From JBDREF01 sp043820045 (lineage in GTDB: Bacteria; Planctomycetota; Phycisphaerae; Sedimentisphaerales; Anaerobacaceae): a stretch of 13,043 bases of DNA. This document shows positions 1 through 7,301 of this stretch, one piece after another. Within the stretch, counting starts at the first letter, position 1, and each line of letters opens with the position of its first letter. The stretch spans positions 1 through 13,043 of the forward strand of contig JBDREF010000130.1 of assembly GCA_043820045.1 (NCBI GenBank), in the 5' to 3' direction. The translations under genes were made by a program, and so were the position numbers. A model generated the notes under the pieces. The model worked only from the letters and a program-made list of their open reading frames with translations. It did no database searches and had not been told where the DNA came from.

Positions 1-153
1 GGCGATTATCTTAACCTCCGGCTTCGTCACCCAGATATACCCTTCCCCCGGCCCGGAGCAGCACGCCCCGCACTGCACGCACTCAAAATGCAGCCCGGCA
101 ACATACCACGGCGTCTTTTTCTTAGTAACAGATTTCACAAATTCCAACAGCAT
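1..153 (-). CDS. YkgJ-family cysteine-cluster protein, N-terminal part (cut by window edge)
   Basis: This is the first 51 codons of a minus-strand gene whose C-terminal part lies outside the window. The fragment reads MLLEFVKSVT then a basic stretch, WYVAGLHFEC, and a tight cysteine cluster: C25, C28, C31 and C32, a CxxCxxCC pattern, followed by SGPGEGYIWVTKPEV. This fits the YkgJ/UPF0153 family of putative Fe-S or Zn-chelating proteins of unknown cellular role, in which the N-terminal CxxCxxCC is the hallmark. The start is uncertain: the ATG at 153 lies inside a perfect hairpin (152-172), and the conserved core only begins near W16, so a later start is possible. It lies on the same strand as the upstream HEPN gene but 126 bp away, across repeats, so co-transcription is doubtful. 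Confidence 0.75.
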   Translation of the reverse strand, partial: MLLEFVKSVTKKKTPWYVAGLHFECVQCGACCSGPGEGYIWVTKPEVKIIA

Positions 154-172
154 GGGCAGGAAACCTGCCCAT
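152..172. repeat. Perfect 9-bp hairpin at the YkgJ gene start
   Basis: ATGGGCAGG (152-160) and CCTGCCCAT (164-172) form a perfect inverted repeat with an AAA loop. It is followed by CCTACC and resembles the TGGGCA/TGCCCA palindromes elsewhere in this window, such as 7271-7295. It overlaps the ATG of the YkgJ-family gene, so in the transcript the start codon could be paired. Confidence 0.7.
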
Positions 173-187
173 CCTACCTTTCTACTT

Positions 188-254
188 TGTCATTCCTGCG
201 AAAGCAGGAATCCAGCTAAGACACAAAATTTTCGAGTTCAAGACCACAATGACA
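188..254. repeat. 67-bp dispersed palindromic repeat (TGTCATTCCTGCG type)
   Basis: The element starts TGTCATT (188-194) and ends AATGACA (248-254), perfect 7-bp terminal inverted repeats. Inside is ATTCCTGC-GAAA-GCAGGAAT (192-211), an 8-bp perfect stem with a GAAA tetraloop, followed by CCAG. The motif cattcctgcgaaagcagg is a familiar dispersed intergenic repeat in many bacterial genomes. Translated it gives spurious peptides containing CHSCESRNP. Its ends share the hexamer pair TGTCAT...ATGACA with the ~100-bp repeats at 7038 and 10624. Confidence 0.7.
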
Positions 255-265
255 GAGCTTGTCAT
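249..265 (-). terminator. Short hairpin just downstream of the HEPN gene
   Basis: ATGACA (249-254) and TGTCAT (260-265) form a perfect 6-bp stem with a 5-nt loop, 14 bp past the HEPN gene stop in its transcription direction. There is no clear U-tract, so intrinsic termination is only possible. The left arm is also the end of the 67-bp repeat, and the hairpin may simply be part of that repeat cluster. Confidence 0.25.
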
Positions 266-279
266 GTTATCACAATCAG

Positions 280-1215
280 TTATTCTTCCATTCGATTCAC
301 AATATGTAATTTTGGCATAGGTCTTTGGCCAAAGCCAGAATTGGTCAGAATATTCAAAAGCACCCCCCGGCTTAAATCAAGCTCATATATGAACTTTATC
401 GATTCGCGCACGTAATAACGTAACATTTTGAATTCTTTCAAAGAAATTACGTCTCCGTCTATACTGCCATGGACGAATTTAGAACGTTTCTTATACAAAT
501 TTTTCATCCATTCGAAAATTTCTTGTGATTCATCTTTCGTCTTTCCAAGAAGGACCGCTACATTTCTTGAAATCCGATAAGTCAACTCAGATTGCTCGCC
601 GAACAAAGCTTCCATACTTATCATAAGAGACAGGAACGCTAAGCCTCGGTTATACGTATCATAAGACAATTCAAAACTATCGAAGGCCAAACACAGAAAG
701 GGGTGCTGAAACGGGATTCTTGTGCTTCTAATAAAAGCATCAGCTTCGGTGAACTCATCATCACTTAGCCGAAAAACCGTCCGATCCGTCAGAGGGTACT
801 CCCTTAATACCTGAGCAGTTTTAGGGAGGGACTCTTTCAAATGATAGAAAAGCGAATATCGCAGAAGGATGTTTCCCTCTTTGAACAATCTCAATAATCG
901 TAATTTGTCCCTCAAGCTTCGGTAACTCTCTTTGAGCTTGGCAATAGGAATGACAACCCCATCTTGTGGAGTACTCTCAGCAAATTCCGGGAAATGTTTG
1001 TTTATGCAATAACAGCCCGAAGCTCGTCCATTTGGACTAAAATTGAGTATTTCAAATCCAGAATCTGCTCCATATTGGAAATCCAAACTCTGAAGAAATG
1101 GCATTACTTCCTGCTGTTGTTTCTTATCAATGGAAAAACCGTCTCCTATCTGAAATCTCAGGATCGAATCATCAACATTAACCAAAAAACCTATAAAGTA
1201 CAGGTCTTTCTTCAT
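280..1215 (-). CDS. Apea-like HEPN domain protein
   Basis: A 311-residue protein. Its C-terminal third carries an Apea-like HEPN domain: a helix with LMISMEALFGEQSELTYRIS (about 197-216), then a second helix with YKKRSKFVHGS, giving the RxxxxH motif R244-H249. In HEPN proteins this motif is the metal-independent RNase active site. Residues 1-190 resemble nothing I recognise and show no signal peptide or membrane segment, so the protein is probably cytoplasmic. It follows ilvD on the same strand with a 20-bp gap and could be read from the ilvD transcript; no good ribosome-binding site is visible before the ATG. It is AT-rich (20 G+C in 60 bases at 421-480, against 41 in 60 at 1561-1620 in ilvD), suggesting foreign origin. 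HEPN RNases are common in toxin-antitoxin and abortive-infection systems, but Apea-like members are mostly uncharacterised. Family assignment is fairly sure; function is inferred. Confidence 0.75.
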   Translation of the reverse strand: MKKDLYFIGFLVNVDDSILRFQIGDGFSIDKKQQQEVMPFLQSLDFQYGADSGFEILNFSPNGRASGCYCINKHFPEFAESTPQDGVVIPIAKLKESYRSLRDKLRLLRLFKEGNILLRYSLFYHLKESLPKTAQVLREYPLTDRTVFRLSDDEFTEADAFIRSTRIPFQHPFLCLAFDSFELSYDTYNRGLAFLSLMISMEALFGEQSELTYRISRNVAVLLGKTKDESQEIFEWMKNLYKKRSKFVHGSIDGDVISLKEFKMLRYYVRESIKFIYELDLSRGVLLNILTNSGFGQRPMPKLHIVNRMEE

Positions 1216-1235
1216 TCATAGTCCAGAATTCTATT

Positions 1236-2903
1236 TTACCACTTCAGCACTGCGCCGGTGTCGGCGCTGGTTGCCATTGCGGCGTATTTTGCAAGACAGC
1301 CTTTCGTTATTTTCGGCTTTGGCGATTTCCAGGTCTTTTTGCGCCTGGCAAGCTCGTCGTCGGAGAGCTTGACGTCTATCTTGCTCTTCGGGATGTCTAT
1401 TTCGATTATGTCACCATCCTTCAGCAGTCCGATGGGCCCGCCAACCATTGCTTCGGGGCTTATGTGGCCGATGCACGCGCCTCTTGTGCCTCCGCTGAAC
1501 CTGCCGTCGGTGATAAGGGCGACCGATTCGCCGAGTCCGGCGCCCATGATGTAGCTCGTCGGGCTTAGCATCTCCTGCATGCCGGGCCCGCCCTTGGGGC
1601 CTTCGCAGCGGATTACCACGACATCGCCCGCTTTGACCTTGCCGGCCAGGATGCCCTCGCAAGCCTGCTCCTGGCTCTCGAAGATTACGGCCGGGCCGGT
1701 ATGAGTGAGCATGGCGGGAGCCACGCCCGCGGTCTTGATTACACTGCCGCCGGGGGCGAGATTGCCCTTCAGGATGGCAAGGCCGCCGGTTTTCGAGTAT
1801 GGGTTGTCCAGCCGCCGTATCACTTGCGTGTCCTTCGTCTCGGCGGCGGCAATGTTCTCGCCGAGCGTCTTGCCGGTCACCGTCAGACAATCGGTGTTCA
1901 GCAAATTCGGAATCTTGTTGATTTCCTTCAGTATCGCGCTGATACCGCCGGCGGCGTCAACATCCTCGACGTGATACTTGCTCGACGGCGATACCTTGCA
2001 GATGTTGGGACATTTACCCGAGATTGCGTTTATGCGGTCGAGGTCGTACTTAATGCCAGCTTCGTTGGCTACGGCCAGCGTGTGCAGGACGGTATTGGTC
2101 GAGCCGCCCATCGCCATATCCAGAACCAGGGCGTTGTCCAGCGATTTTTCGTTGATTATGTCCAGCGGCTTGATGTCCTTCTCGATAAGGGTCACAATCT
2201 GCCTGCCCGCCGCTTCGTAGAGCCTGCGGCGGTTCGGGTCAATGGCTAAGATTGTCCCGTTGCCCGGCAGCGCCATTCCGACCGCCTCACAGAGGCAGTT
2301 CATCGAGTTGGCGGTGAACATGCCGGAACAGCTCCCCGGACCCGGACAACCGCTGCATTCGAGCTTCTTCAACTGGGCCTCATCGATCTTACCCGCGTTG
2401 AATTCGGCGACGCCTTCGAATACGCTGATGAGATCCACCGTCCTTCCGTCGTCGGTCTTACCGGCGGCCATAGGTCCGCCCGAGACGAAGATAGTCGGGA
2501 CATTGACTCTGACCGCCGCCATCAGCATTCCGGGTATTATCTTGTCGCAGTTGGGGATGCAGACCAGGCCGTCGAGACAGTGAGCCCGGACCATGGTCTC
2601 GACCGAATCGGCGATGATCTCACGCGAGGCCAGGGAATATTTCATGCCCGTATGGCCCATGGCAATTCCGTCGCAGACAGCTATGGTATTGAATTCGAAA
2701 GGGATCCCGCCGGCGCTGCGAACGGCTTCCTTGACCACCTGCGCCACCTTGTCGAGGTGAACGTGACCCGGCACGATCTCGCAGAAGCTGTTGGCTATGC
2801 CGATGAACGGCTTATCGATGTCGGCATCGCTCAGGCCGCAGGCGTGAAACAGGGCCCGATGAGGCGCCCGCTGAAAACCTTTTTTGACTGTGTCGCTTCT
2901 CAT
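1236..2903 (-). CDS. ilvD: Dihydroxy-acid dehydratase
   Basis: A 555-residue cytoplasmic enzyme that dehydrates 2,3-dihydroxy-isovalerate and 2,3-dihydroxy-3-methylvalerate to the keto acids, the third common step of valine and isoleucine synthesis. The protein is full length for the IlvD/Edd family. The three Fe-S cluster cysteines are visible: C41 in SFCEIVPGH, C119 in CIPNCDKIIPGM and C192 in GPGSCSGMFTANSMNCLCEA. K121 after C119-D120 sits where the family carries the metal-binding carbamylated lysine. CDGIAMGHTGMKYSLASRE (77-95) and the C-terminal GRFSGGTRGACIGHISPEA are further family signatures. The ATG at 2903 is chosen because it has GGAGAG 8 nt upstream and conserved sequence starts at once (RSDTVKKGFQRAPHRALF). 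The frame stays open 54 codons further upstream, but that part is non-conserved. It is divergent from the lipoprotein operon, with a HEPN gene close behind it. Confidence 0.96.
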   Translation of the reverse strand: MRSDTVKKGFQRAPHRALFHACGLSDADIDKPFIGIANSFCEIVPGHVHLDKVAQVVKEAVRSAGGIPFEFNTIAVCDGIAMGHTGMKYSLASREIIADSVETMVRAHCLDGLVCIPNCDKIIPGMLMAAVRVNVPTIFVSGGPMAAGKTDDGRTVDLISVFEGVAEFNAGKIDEAQLKKLECSGCPGPGSCSGMFTANSMNCLCEAVGMALPGNGTILAIDPNRRRLYEAAGRQIVTLIEKDIKPLDIINEKSLDNALVLDMAMGGSTNTVLHTLAVANEAGIKYDLDRINAISGKCPNICKVSPSSKYHVEDVDAAGGISAILKEINKIPNLLNTDCLTVTGKTLGENIAAAETKDTQVIRRLDNPYSKTGGLAILKGNLAPGGSVIKTAGVAPAMLTHTGPAVIFESQEQACEGILAGKVKAGDVVVIRCEGPKGGPGMQEMLSPTSYIMGAGLGESVALITDGRFSGGTRGACIGHISPEAMVGGPIGLLKDGDIIEIDIPKSKIDVKLSDDELARRKKTWKSPKPKITKGCLAKYAAMATSADTGAVLKW

Positions 2904-2911
2904 AATATGGT

Positions 2912-2917
2912 CTCTCC
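2912..2917 (-). promoter_or_regulatory. Ribosome-binding site of ilvD
   Basis: On the minus strand GGAGAG lies 8 nt before the ATG at 2903. It decides the start against the longer reading frame that reaches 3065. Confidence 0.7.
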
Positions 2918-2996
2918 AAAATTGCATGGCAAAGTTATTCAAAACCCGGAAACAGCCATTGTAACGGCTCGCGGGACCCGGATAAAGAAAAATCAG

Positions 2997-3024
2997 TTGT
3001 CCGGCGAGGGAGAAAACGTATAAT
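2997..3024 (+). promoter_or_regulatory. Sigma70-like promoter of the lipoprotein-HIT-dgt operon
   Basis: TTGTCC (2997-3002) and a perfect TATAAT (3019-3024) are separated by 16 bp. Transcription would start near 3031, about 40 nt before the first ATG (3071). That gene has GGAG at 3059-3062. No equally good promoter is seen in the short gaps inside the operon. Confidence 0.6.
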
Positions 3025-3070
3025 GACTGCCGATAATGACGGAAAAAGAGAATTTGATGGAGCATATATT

Positions 3071-4123
3071 ATGCAGCGAATAAGAATTTGCGGTGCGGCG
3101 GCAAGCTGCGTGATTTTCATACTGTTCGTGACCGCCGGTTGCACGGACCTTTCGCAGAAGCCCGCCGGGACTCAAGCCAAGACGCAGCAAGCCTCCGAAG
3201 ACAAGGTCGAACCCGCGGAGCAGTCAGGGCCCGTGGAGCTGGCCTTGAAATTCGCCGCGGGGGATTCGACGACATATCGCGTAATCAGAAAAAGCGATAA
3301 GAGTGCAAAATGGGAAGGCCCCGTTCCGACCGAGCCGAAACGTTTCCCGGGCGGACATACCGGCAACAGGGTCGAAATGGTCTACACCCAGCAGATACAG
3401 AGCATCGACGACGAAGGCAACGCCGCCGCAAAGATTACAATCAAAGAGCTGAAGTATCTGGCAAAAGTCAGGGACAACGTCACTCTGGAATTCGACAGTT
3501 CGAAGGAACCTGACCCGACCAGCCCTCTGAGTAAGATGATCGGCCAGAGTTATACCATAGAGATAACACCTTCCGGGCAGGTTTCGAGAGTGATCGACGC
3601 CGCCGATGCACGCGCCGCCGTCAAGGGCGTTTCCAAGGCCCATGAAGTGGCCGATGCGCTGCTTACCGAGGACGCCGTCAAGGAGCTAATCGGAATCCCC
3701 GCCCTGCCGGCCGCCGACAAGAACCGGGTACTCCCGGGCGGTACCTGGAGCAACATAGAGAGCTTCTCTTTCGAGTTGATGGGACCGAAATCATACGAAA
3801 GAATCTACACCCTGAACGAGGTCAGAAAAATCGGCAATCGCCGGGTAGCAATCGCCGCCATGAACGCCGTTCCCTCGACGGAGCAGGCAAAAGAACTGCA
3901 CAAGGAAGAGGAGTCGGCGACAGCCCTTTCGAGGATGTTCGACAACAAAGAGACATATACCGGCGAGCTGAAATTGGACCTTACCAGCGGTAAGATTGAA
4001 AACTGCCGTGAAGAGCTGATGATAGAATGGTTCTTCGTCGATCCCAACCCCAAGGCAGATGAACGGCCCGCCGCGTTGAGGATGACCGCAGAGCTGAGCT
4101 ACAGCATCGAAAGAGTAAACTAA
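3071..4123 (+). CDS. DUF6263-like lipoprotein (first of a tandem pair)
   Basis: A 350-residue predicted lipoprotein. MQRIRIC plus a hydrophobic stretch leads to VTAGC with C24 as the lipidation cysteine; T at -3 is not quite canonical. A Gln/Lys/Glu-rich linker follows (about 30-50). The mature part begins LALKFAAGDSTTYRVI and continues with alternating beta-strand-like segments, including MVYTQQIQSIDDEGNAAAKI, YTIEITPSGQVSRVID and ETYTGELKLDLTSGKIENC. This pattern of a load-bearing KF..GD..TYR opening, a 'time-averaged' polar middle and a GxV/GxI motif resembles the DUF6263 family common in Planctomycetes, whose function is unknown. The ATG at 3071 is chosen for the lipoprotein signal and GGAG 8 nt upstream; an in-frame start at 3023 lies inside the -10 box. 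The next gene is a distant paralogue, 63 bp away. Confidence 0.75.
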   Translation: MQRIRICGAAASCVIFILFVTAGCTDLSQKPAGTQAKTQQASEDKVEPAEQSGPVELALKFAAGDSTTYRVIRKSDKSAKWEGPVPTEPKRFPGGHTGNRVEMVYTQQIQSIDDEGNAAAKITIKELKYLAKVRDNVTLEFDSSKEPDPTSPLSKMIGQSYTIEITPSGQVSRVIDAADARAAVKGVSKAHEVADALLTEDAVKELIGIPALPAADKNRVLPGGTWSNIESFSFELMGPKSYERIYTLNEVRKIGNRRVAIAAMNAVPSTEQAKELHKEEESATALSRMFDNKETYTGELKLDLTSGKIENCREELMIEWFFVDPNPKADERPAALRMTAELSYSIERVN

Positions 4124-4175
4124 GATTGCTTCGATAGTCCACGGTTCGGCGGCTGTGCCTCGTGCGCCTGTTTGA

Positions 4176-4181
4176 AAGGAA
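4176..4181 (+). promoter_or_regulatory. Ribosome-binding site supporting the TTG start at 4187
   Basis: AAGGAA lies 5 nt before TTG at 4187. The other in-frame TTG (4172) has no purine-rich site upstream and would add five residues before the signal peptide. Confidence 0.45.
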
Positions 4182-4186
4182 CGGAA

Positions 4187-5179
4187 TTGAAAACGACACC
4201 AATAATCCTGACGGTTGTCGTTGCTGTTATTCTTTCAGGATGTGAGGGCCTTGCCGGAAAAAGGAATCCATCGGGCGAAGGCAGGGAGTTTTTGACCTTG
4301 GATTTCAGGCAGGGGCAGACTCTTCGGTACAGGTTTGTCTCCGCCAGAGATGTAATCATAGACCTGGGCGCAACAAAACAGACGCCTCGATCCGGCGGCG
4401 CGACTACCGACAAAATCTCCGAGTCGATGGAACTAATCGTCGCTTACACACCGGTCGAAATAGACCCTTACGGGCCGACAACTATTAAGGCGACTTGCGA
4501 ATCGGTAAAAGTGACGCGAACAAAGGGTCCGCGGAGAGACGCAGTGCAAAGTCTCGCCGGCAGGACCTTCACGCTCGTCGTCGGGCCGACGGGCAGGATA
4601 GAGGATTACTCGCAACTGGATGAGCTAATCAGGGAGATTGGCGAGAAGGTGTTTCGATATGACGATAAGGGCGGCAGAATCAAAGATCCCGATATGATAG
4701 GCGATTTTGTCGCAGGTCAATGGTTCCTGTGGGATGCGGTATCCAGTATCGAGCAGCCGTCCAAAGGCGTGCAGACGGGGCAAAGCTGGAAGTCGAAACT
4801 GCCCGTGCCCGCGCCGATGGTAATGCGAAAGGCAAGAGACGTCACTTACACGCTCGACGAAGTCCAGCCGAGCGAAAAAGGACGACTGGCCGTGATAAGC
4901 AGCTCTTACCAACCGGCCGAATCGGCGCCGCGCAGTTGGCCGATACCTTACTCCGGCAGCTTCCAGGTGGCGGGCACCTTCGGGTTCTACAGGAACTATC
5001 AAGTCCTCGACTTGCAGGGCCGGGGCGAGGAGTTGTTCAATATCGACGCCGGCAGGACGGAGCAACACGAGCAGCATTATGAGATGCGCCTGAAGTGTTC
5101 CATGCTGCTGCCGCTTCCGGGTGTGAATCCGGTCATAACCATCAAACAAAATCTGACAATGAAACTGCTTGAGGACTAA
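4187..5179 (+). CDS. DUF6263-like lipoprotein (second of a tandem pair)
   Basis: A 330-residue predicted lipoprotein with a textbook signal: MKTTPIILTVVVAVILSGC, lipobox LSGC, lipidated at C19. The mature part opens FLTLDFRQGQTLRYRFVS, which aligns in pattern with LALKFAAGDSTTYRVI of the preceding gene. Later both share a beta-strand followed by a glycine turn (FTLVVGPTGRIEDYS here, YTIEITPSGQVSRVID there) and a central segment built on T-K/A-T-x-E/K-S/E. I read them as diverged tandem paralogues of the DUF6263 type, function unknown, probably anchored in the outer membrane facing the periplasm. The start is TTG, either 4187 (preferred, purine-rich site 5 nt upstream) or 4172. It is 46 bp upstream of the HIT gene and very likely co-transcribed. 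Confidence 0.72.
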   Translation: MKTTPIILTVVVAVILSGCEGLAGKRNPSGEGREFLTLDFRQGQTLRYRFVSARDVIIDLGATKQTPRSGGATTDKISESMELIVAYTPVEIDPYGPTTIKATCESVKVTRTKGPRRDAVQSLAGRTFTLVVGPTGRIEDYSQLDELIREIGEKVFRYDDKGGRIKDPDMIGDFVAGQWFLWDAVSSIEQPSKGVQTGQSWKSKLPVPAPMVMRKARDVTYTLDEVQPSEKGRLAVISSSYQPAESAPRSWPIPYSGSFQVAGTFGFYRNYQVLDLQGRGEELFNIDAGRTEQHEQHYEMRLKCSMLLPLPGVNPVITIKQNLTMKLLED

Positions 5180-5225
5180 GTCCCGCGACTCGTGAATCGT
5201 GCAATTAGGTGCGGGACGGCGAACT

Positions 5226-5777
5226 ATGGAACGTGAGAATTTATGGGCGCCGTGGCGAATCGAATATATACAGGGCCTGAGCAAGGAGCCCCATACTTCC
5301 GAAGATAAAAACGCGGGAGCCGGCGAGAAGAGCGATTGTTTCATCTGCCACAACTTGAAGCACCCCGAAGGAGACGACGAGAATCTTGTCCTGTGGCGAA
5401 CGCAGGAGAGCATCGTGATCCTGAACCGTTTTCCCTACAACAACGGCCACATGCTGATTGCCCCGAACCGGCACATCCCGGACCTGACCGACGCGACGCA
5501 AGAAGAGCTTCTGGGAATGATCAAGCTCATCCGGGAATCGCAGAAGGCACTGTCGCTGGCGATAAAACCGCACGGCTTCAACGTCGGAATGAATTTCAGC
5601 CGATGCGCCGGGGCCGGACTGCCCGGCCACCTGCACATTCACGTCGTGCCGCGGTGGGACGGCGACACGAATTTCATGGCGGTATGCAGCGGCGTCGATG
5701 TTATCAGCCAGAGCCTTACCGAGCTTCTCGCCCTGCTGAAAGAAATAAGCAAAGAGCATAACCTTCCCGGCTTGTGA
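5226..5777 (+). CDS. HIT-family protein, Ap4A phosphorylase-like
   Basis: A 183-residue cytoplasmic protein of the histidine-triad superfamily. The triad is HLHIHVV with H135, H137 and H139; H137 is expected to be the nucleophile that takes the nucleotidyl group. The opening ENLWAPWRIEYI, PYNNGHMLIAP (71-81), PHGFNVGMN (115-123) and VVPRWDGDTNFM closely match, from memory, the mycobacterial Ap4A phosphorylase type (Rv2613c), which converts Ap4A and phosphate to ATP and ADP. C38-x-x-C41 (DCFICH) suggests a structural zinc site, which not all members have. The ATG at 5226 is chosen because the conserved N-terminus starts directly after it, although no clear Shine-Dalgarno is seen. A GTG at 5199 is in frame and would add nine residues. 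The gene lies between a lipoprotein gene and dgt, giving two nucleotide-handling enzymes in a row. Confidence 0.88.
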   Translation: MERENLWAPWRIEYIQGLSKEPHTSEDKNAGAGEKSDCFICHNLKHPEGDDENLVLWRTQESIVILNRFPYNNGHMLIAPNRHIPDLTDATQEELLGMIKLIRESQKALSLAIKPHGFNVGMNFSRCAGAGLPGHLHIHVVPRWDGDTNFMAVCSGVDVISQSLTELLALLKEISKEHNLPGL

Positions 5778-5833
5778 CAGTACGGCTGGAAGCAAAATAC
5801 GAAATGCTAAATACAGTTTGCGAGATATAGAGC

Positions 5834-6928
5834 ATGTCCGAAGAGTTTGCCTTTTATGCCGTCACCGACAAGAGCAGTCGCGGGCGCGTCTTTGCGGAAA
5901 AGCCGCACCCGTACCGCTCGGACTTCGAACGCGACCGCGACAGGATAATCCACTGCTCGGCGTTTCGGCGGCTCGAAGGAAAGACACAGGTATTCACGCC
6001 CGGTCTCGACGACTACTACCGCACGCGCCTGACCCACAGCATCGAGGTCGCACAGATAGGCAGGACTATCGCAAAAGAGCTTGGCCTGAACGAGAGCCTC
6101 ACCGAGGCGATATGCCTGGCCCACGACCTGGGGCACTCGCCGTTCGGCCACGCCGGCGAGAACGTGCTGAACGGCCTGATGAGCGAGTTCGGCGGATTCG
6201 AGCACAACCGCCAGACGCTGCGAATCGTCGATCTGCTCGAACATCCCTACCCGGACTTCATGGGGCTGAACCTGATGTACGAAACACGGCTGGGCTTAGC
6301 CAAGCACCGCAGCACGTACGACAAGCCGCAAGGCGATGCTTTCGCCGAGCAGAACTGTTCGCTCGAAGGGCAAATCGCAGACCTCGCCGACCGCATTGCA
6401 TACAACTGTCACGACCTCGAAGACGGCATGAGGGCGGGACTGATCGATGGCGAACATCTGGTAGGCGTGCAAATCTTTGCCGAGGCTCAGGAGCGAATAG
6501 ACGCCGTGAAAATCTCAGACAGAACCATCAAAAGAACCAGAACCGCCAAGGCCATCATCGACAAACTCGTCAGCGATTGCCTGGCCGCCAGCAAAAAGGC
6601 TCTGGCCAAGGCAAATATCTCCTCAGTCTCCGATGTGTATGGCCGAAGCGAAAACCTGATTGTGCTATCAGCCGAAAGTGACGCCGAGCTTGCCGAATTG
6701 GAAAGATTCCTGCTGAAGAACTTCTATCTGCATCCTCGCCTCGCCGAGGCCGCCCGGAAGGCCGCGGAATGGCTCGCCCAACTCTTCGAGAGCCTCTGCC
6801 AAAGACCGGAGCTTATGCCCGGCTACTTCCGCCGGTTCATACAGGCCCAGGGCCTGCAGCGAACAGTATGCGATTATATAGCAGGCATGACCGACAGGTT
6901 CACGGCCAAGACGCTCAACGAAGTTTAG
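5834..6928 (+). CDS. dgt: Deoxyguanosinetriphosphate triphosphohydrolase-like protein (HD domain)
   Basis: A 364-residue enzyme of the dGTPase type, which hydrolyses dNTPs to deoxynucleosides and triphosphate and so trims the dNTP pool. The HD metal site is complete: H68 in RTRLTHSIEVAQIG, H97-D98 in AICLAHDLGHSPFGHAG, and D186 in IADLADRIAYNCHDLEDG. The N-terminal FERDRDRIIHCSAFRRLEGKTQ (31-52) is the family signature for the start of the fold. The length suits the shorter 'dGTPase-like' group rather than the ~500-residue E. coli Dgt, so the substrate may be broader than dGTP. The ATG at 5834 gives a normal N-terminus, but the ribosome-binding site is weak. The 56-bp gap after the HIT gene contains AAATAC twice (5795-5800 and 5809-5814). 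It is the last gene of the putative operon and is followed by a repeat-rich gap. Confidence 0.93.
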   Translation: MSEEFAFYAVTDKSSRGRVFAEKPHPYRSDFERDRDRIIHCSAFRRLEGKTQVFTPGLDDYYRTRLTHSIEVAQIGRTIAKELGLNESLTEAICLAHDLGHSPFGHAGENVLNGLMSEFGGFEHNRQTLRIVDLLEHPYPDFMGLNLMYETRLGLAKHRSTYDKPQGDAFAEQNCSLEGQIADLADRIAYNCHDLEDGMRAGLIDGEHLVGVQIFAEAQERIDAVKISDRTIKRTRTAKAIIDKLVSDCLAASKKALAKANISSVSDVYGRSENLIVLSAESDAELAELERFLLKNFYLHPRLAEAARKAAEWLAQLFESLCQRPELMPGYFRRFIQAQGLQRTVCDYIAGMTDRFTAKTLNEV

Positions 6929-7037
6929 CCGGGAGCATTGGACGCGGATTCGCACTGCTTTTTCTTGACACGGATTCACACAGATTTACACGGTTTTGAA
7001 CTTGGGTATTCGGTATTTGGCGCGAGCCGTCCCTATT

Positions 7038-7136
7038 TGTCATGTCGAGCGCAGCAAAGCGGAGCCGAGACATCCGGCCGAGGACTTTACATAGTTACAC
7101 TCGCAACCAGATCCCTCCGCTTCGGTCGGGATGACA
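7038..7136 (+). repeat. ~100-bp TGTCAT...ATGACA repeat, copy 1
   Basis: Begins TGTCATGTCGAGCG and ends TCGGTCGGGATGACA. The ends are imperfect inverted repeats (TGTCATgtCGA against TGTCATccCGA), and the whole can fold into a long imperfect hairpin because AGCGGAG..GAGACATC and GATCCCTCCGCTTCGG are partly complementary. It is the most diverged of the three copies in the window. Confidence 0.75.
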
Positions 7137-7188
7137 GGGGACTTTGATCAGGATGAACATTTATCCCACATCGGGGGGCAATCCAGAC

Positions 7189-7301
7189 CGTAGGGTGTGC
7201 AACTTGTACCTTGGGCACTTGTTGCACACGCGAATTTGATTGGTTTGCTGCACACGCCAGACTTATCCGCGTGGGCAAAAACGGAATTTGCCCACCCTAC
7301 G
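7189..7301. repeat. 113-bp palindromic repeat bounded by CGTAGGGTG and CACCCTACG
   Basis: CGTAGGGTGTGC (7189-7200) and GCCCACCCTACG (7290-7301) are inverted, matching at 11 of 12 positions. Inside are GTTGCACACGC and CTGCACACGCC, and a perfect 9-bp hairpin, GTGGGCAAA (7271-7279) and TTTGCCCAC (7287-7295), with a 7-nt loop. It resembles the GTAGGGTGGGCA-type dispersed repeats seen in many genomes. Confidence 0.6.

Noticed and set aside
152..415. Small plus-strand frame with CHSCESRNPA
   Set aside because: The peptide is a translated palindromic repeat, a well-known artefact, and the rest overlaps the HEPN gene.
2904..3065. 54-codon N-terminal extension of ilvD
   Set aside because: It has no IlvD similarity, runs through the divergent promoter region, and the ATG at 2903 has a good ribosome-binding site.
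5818..6681. 287-codon frame overlapping dgt
   Set aside because: Arg/Pro-rich shadow of a GC-rich gene in another frame; dgt has a complete HD motif set.
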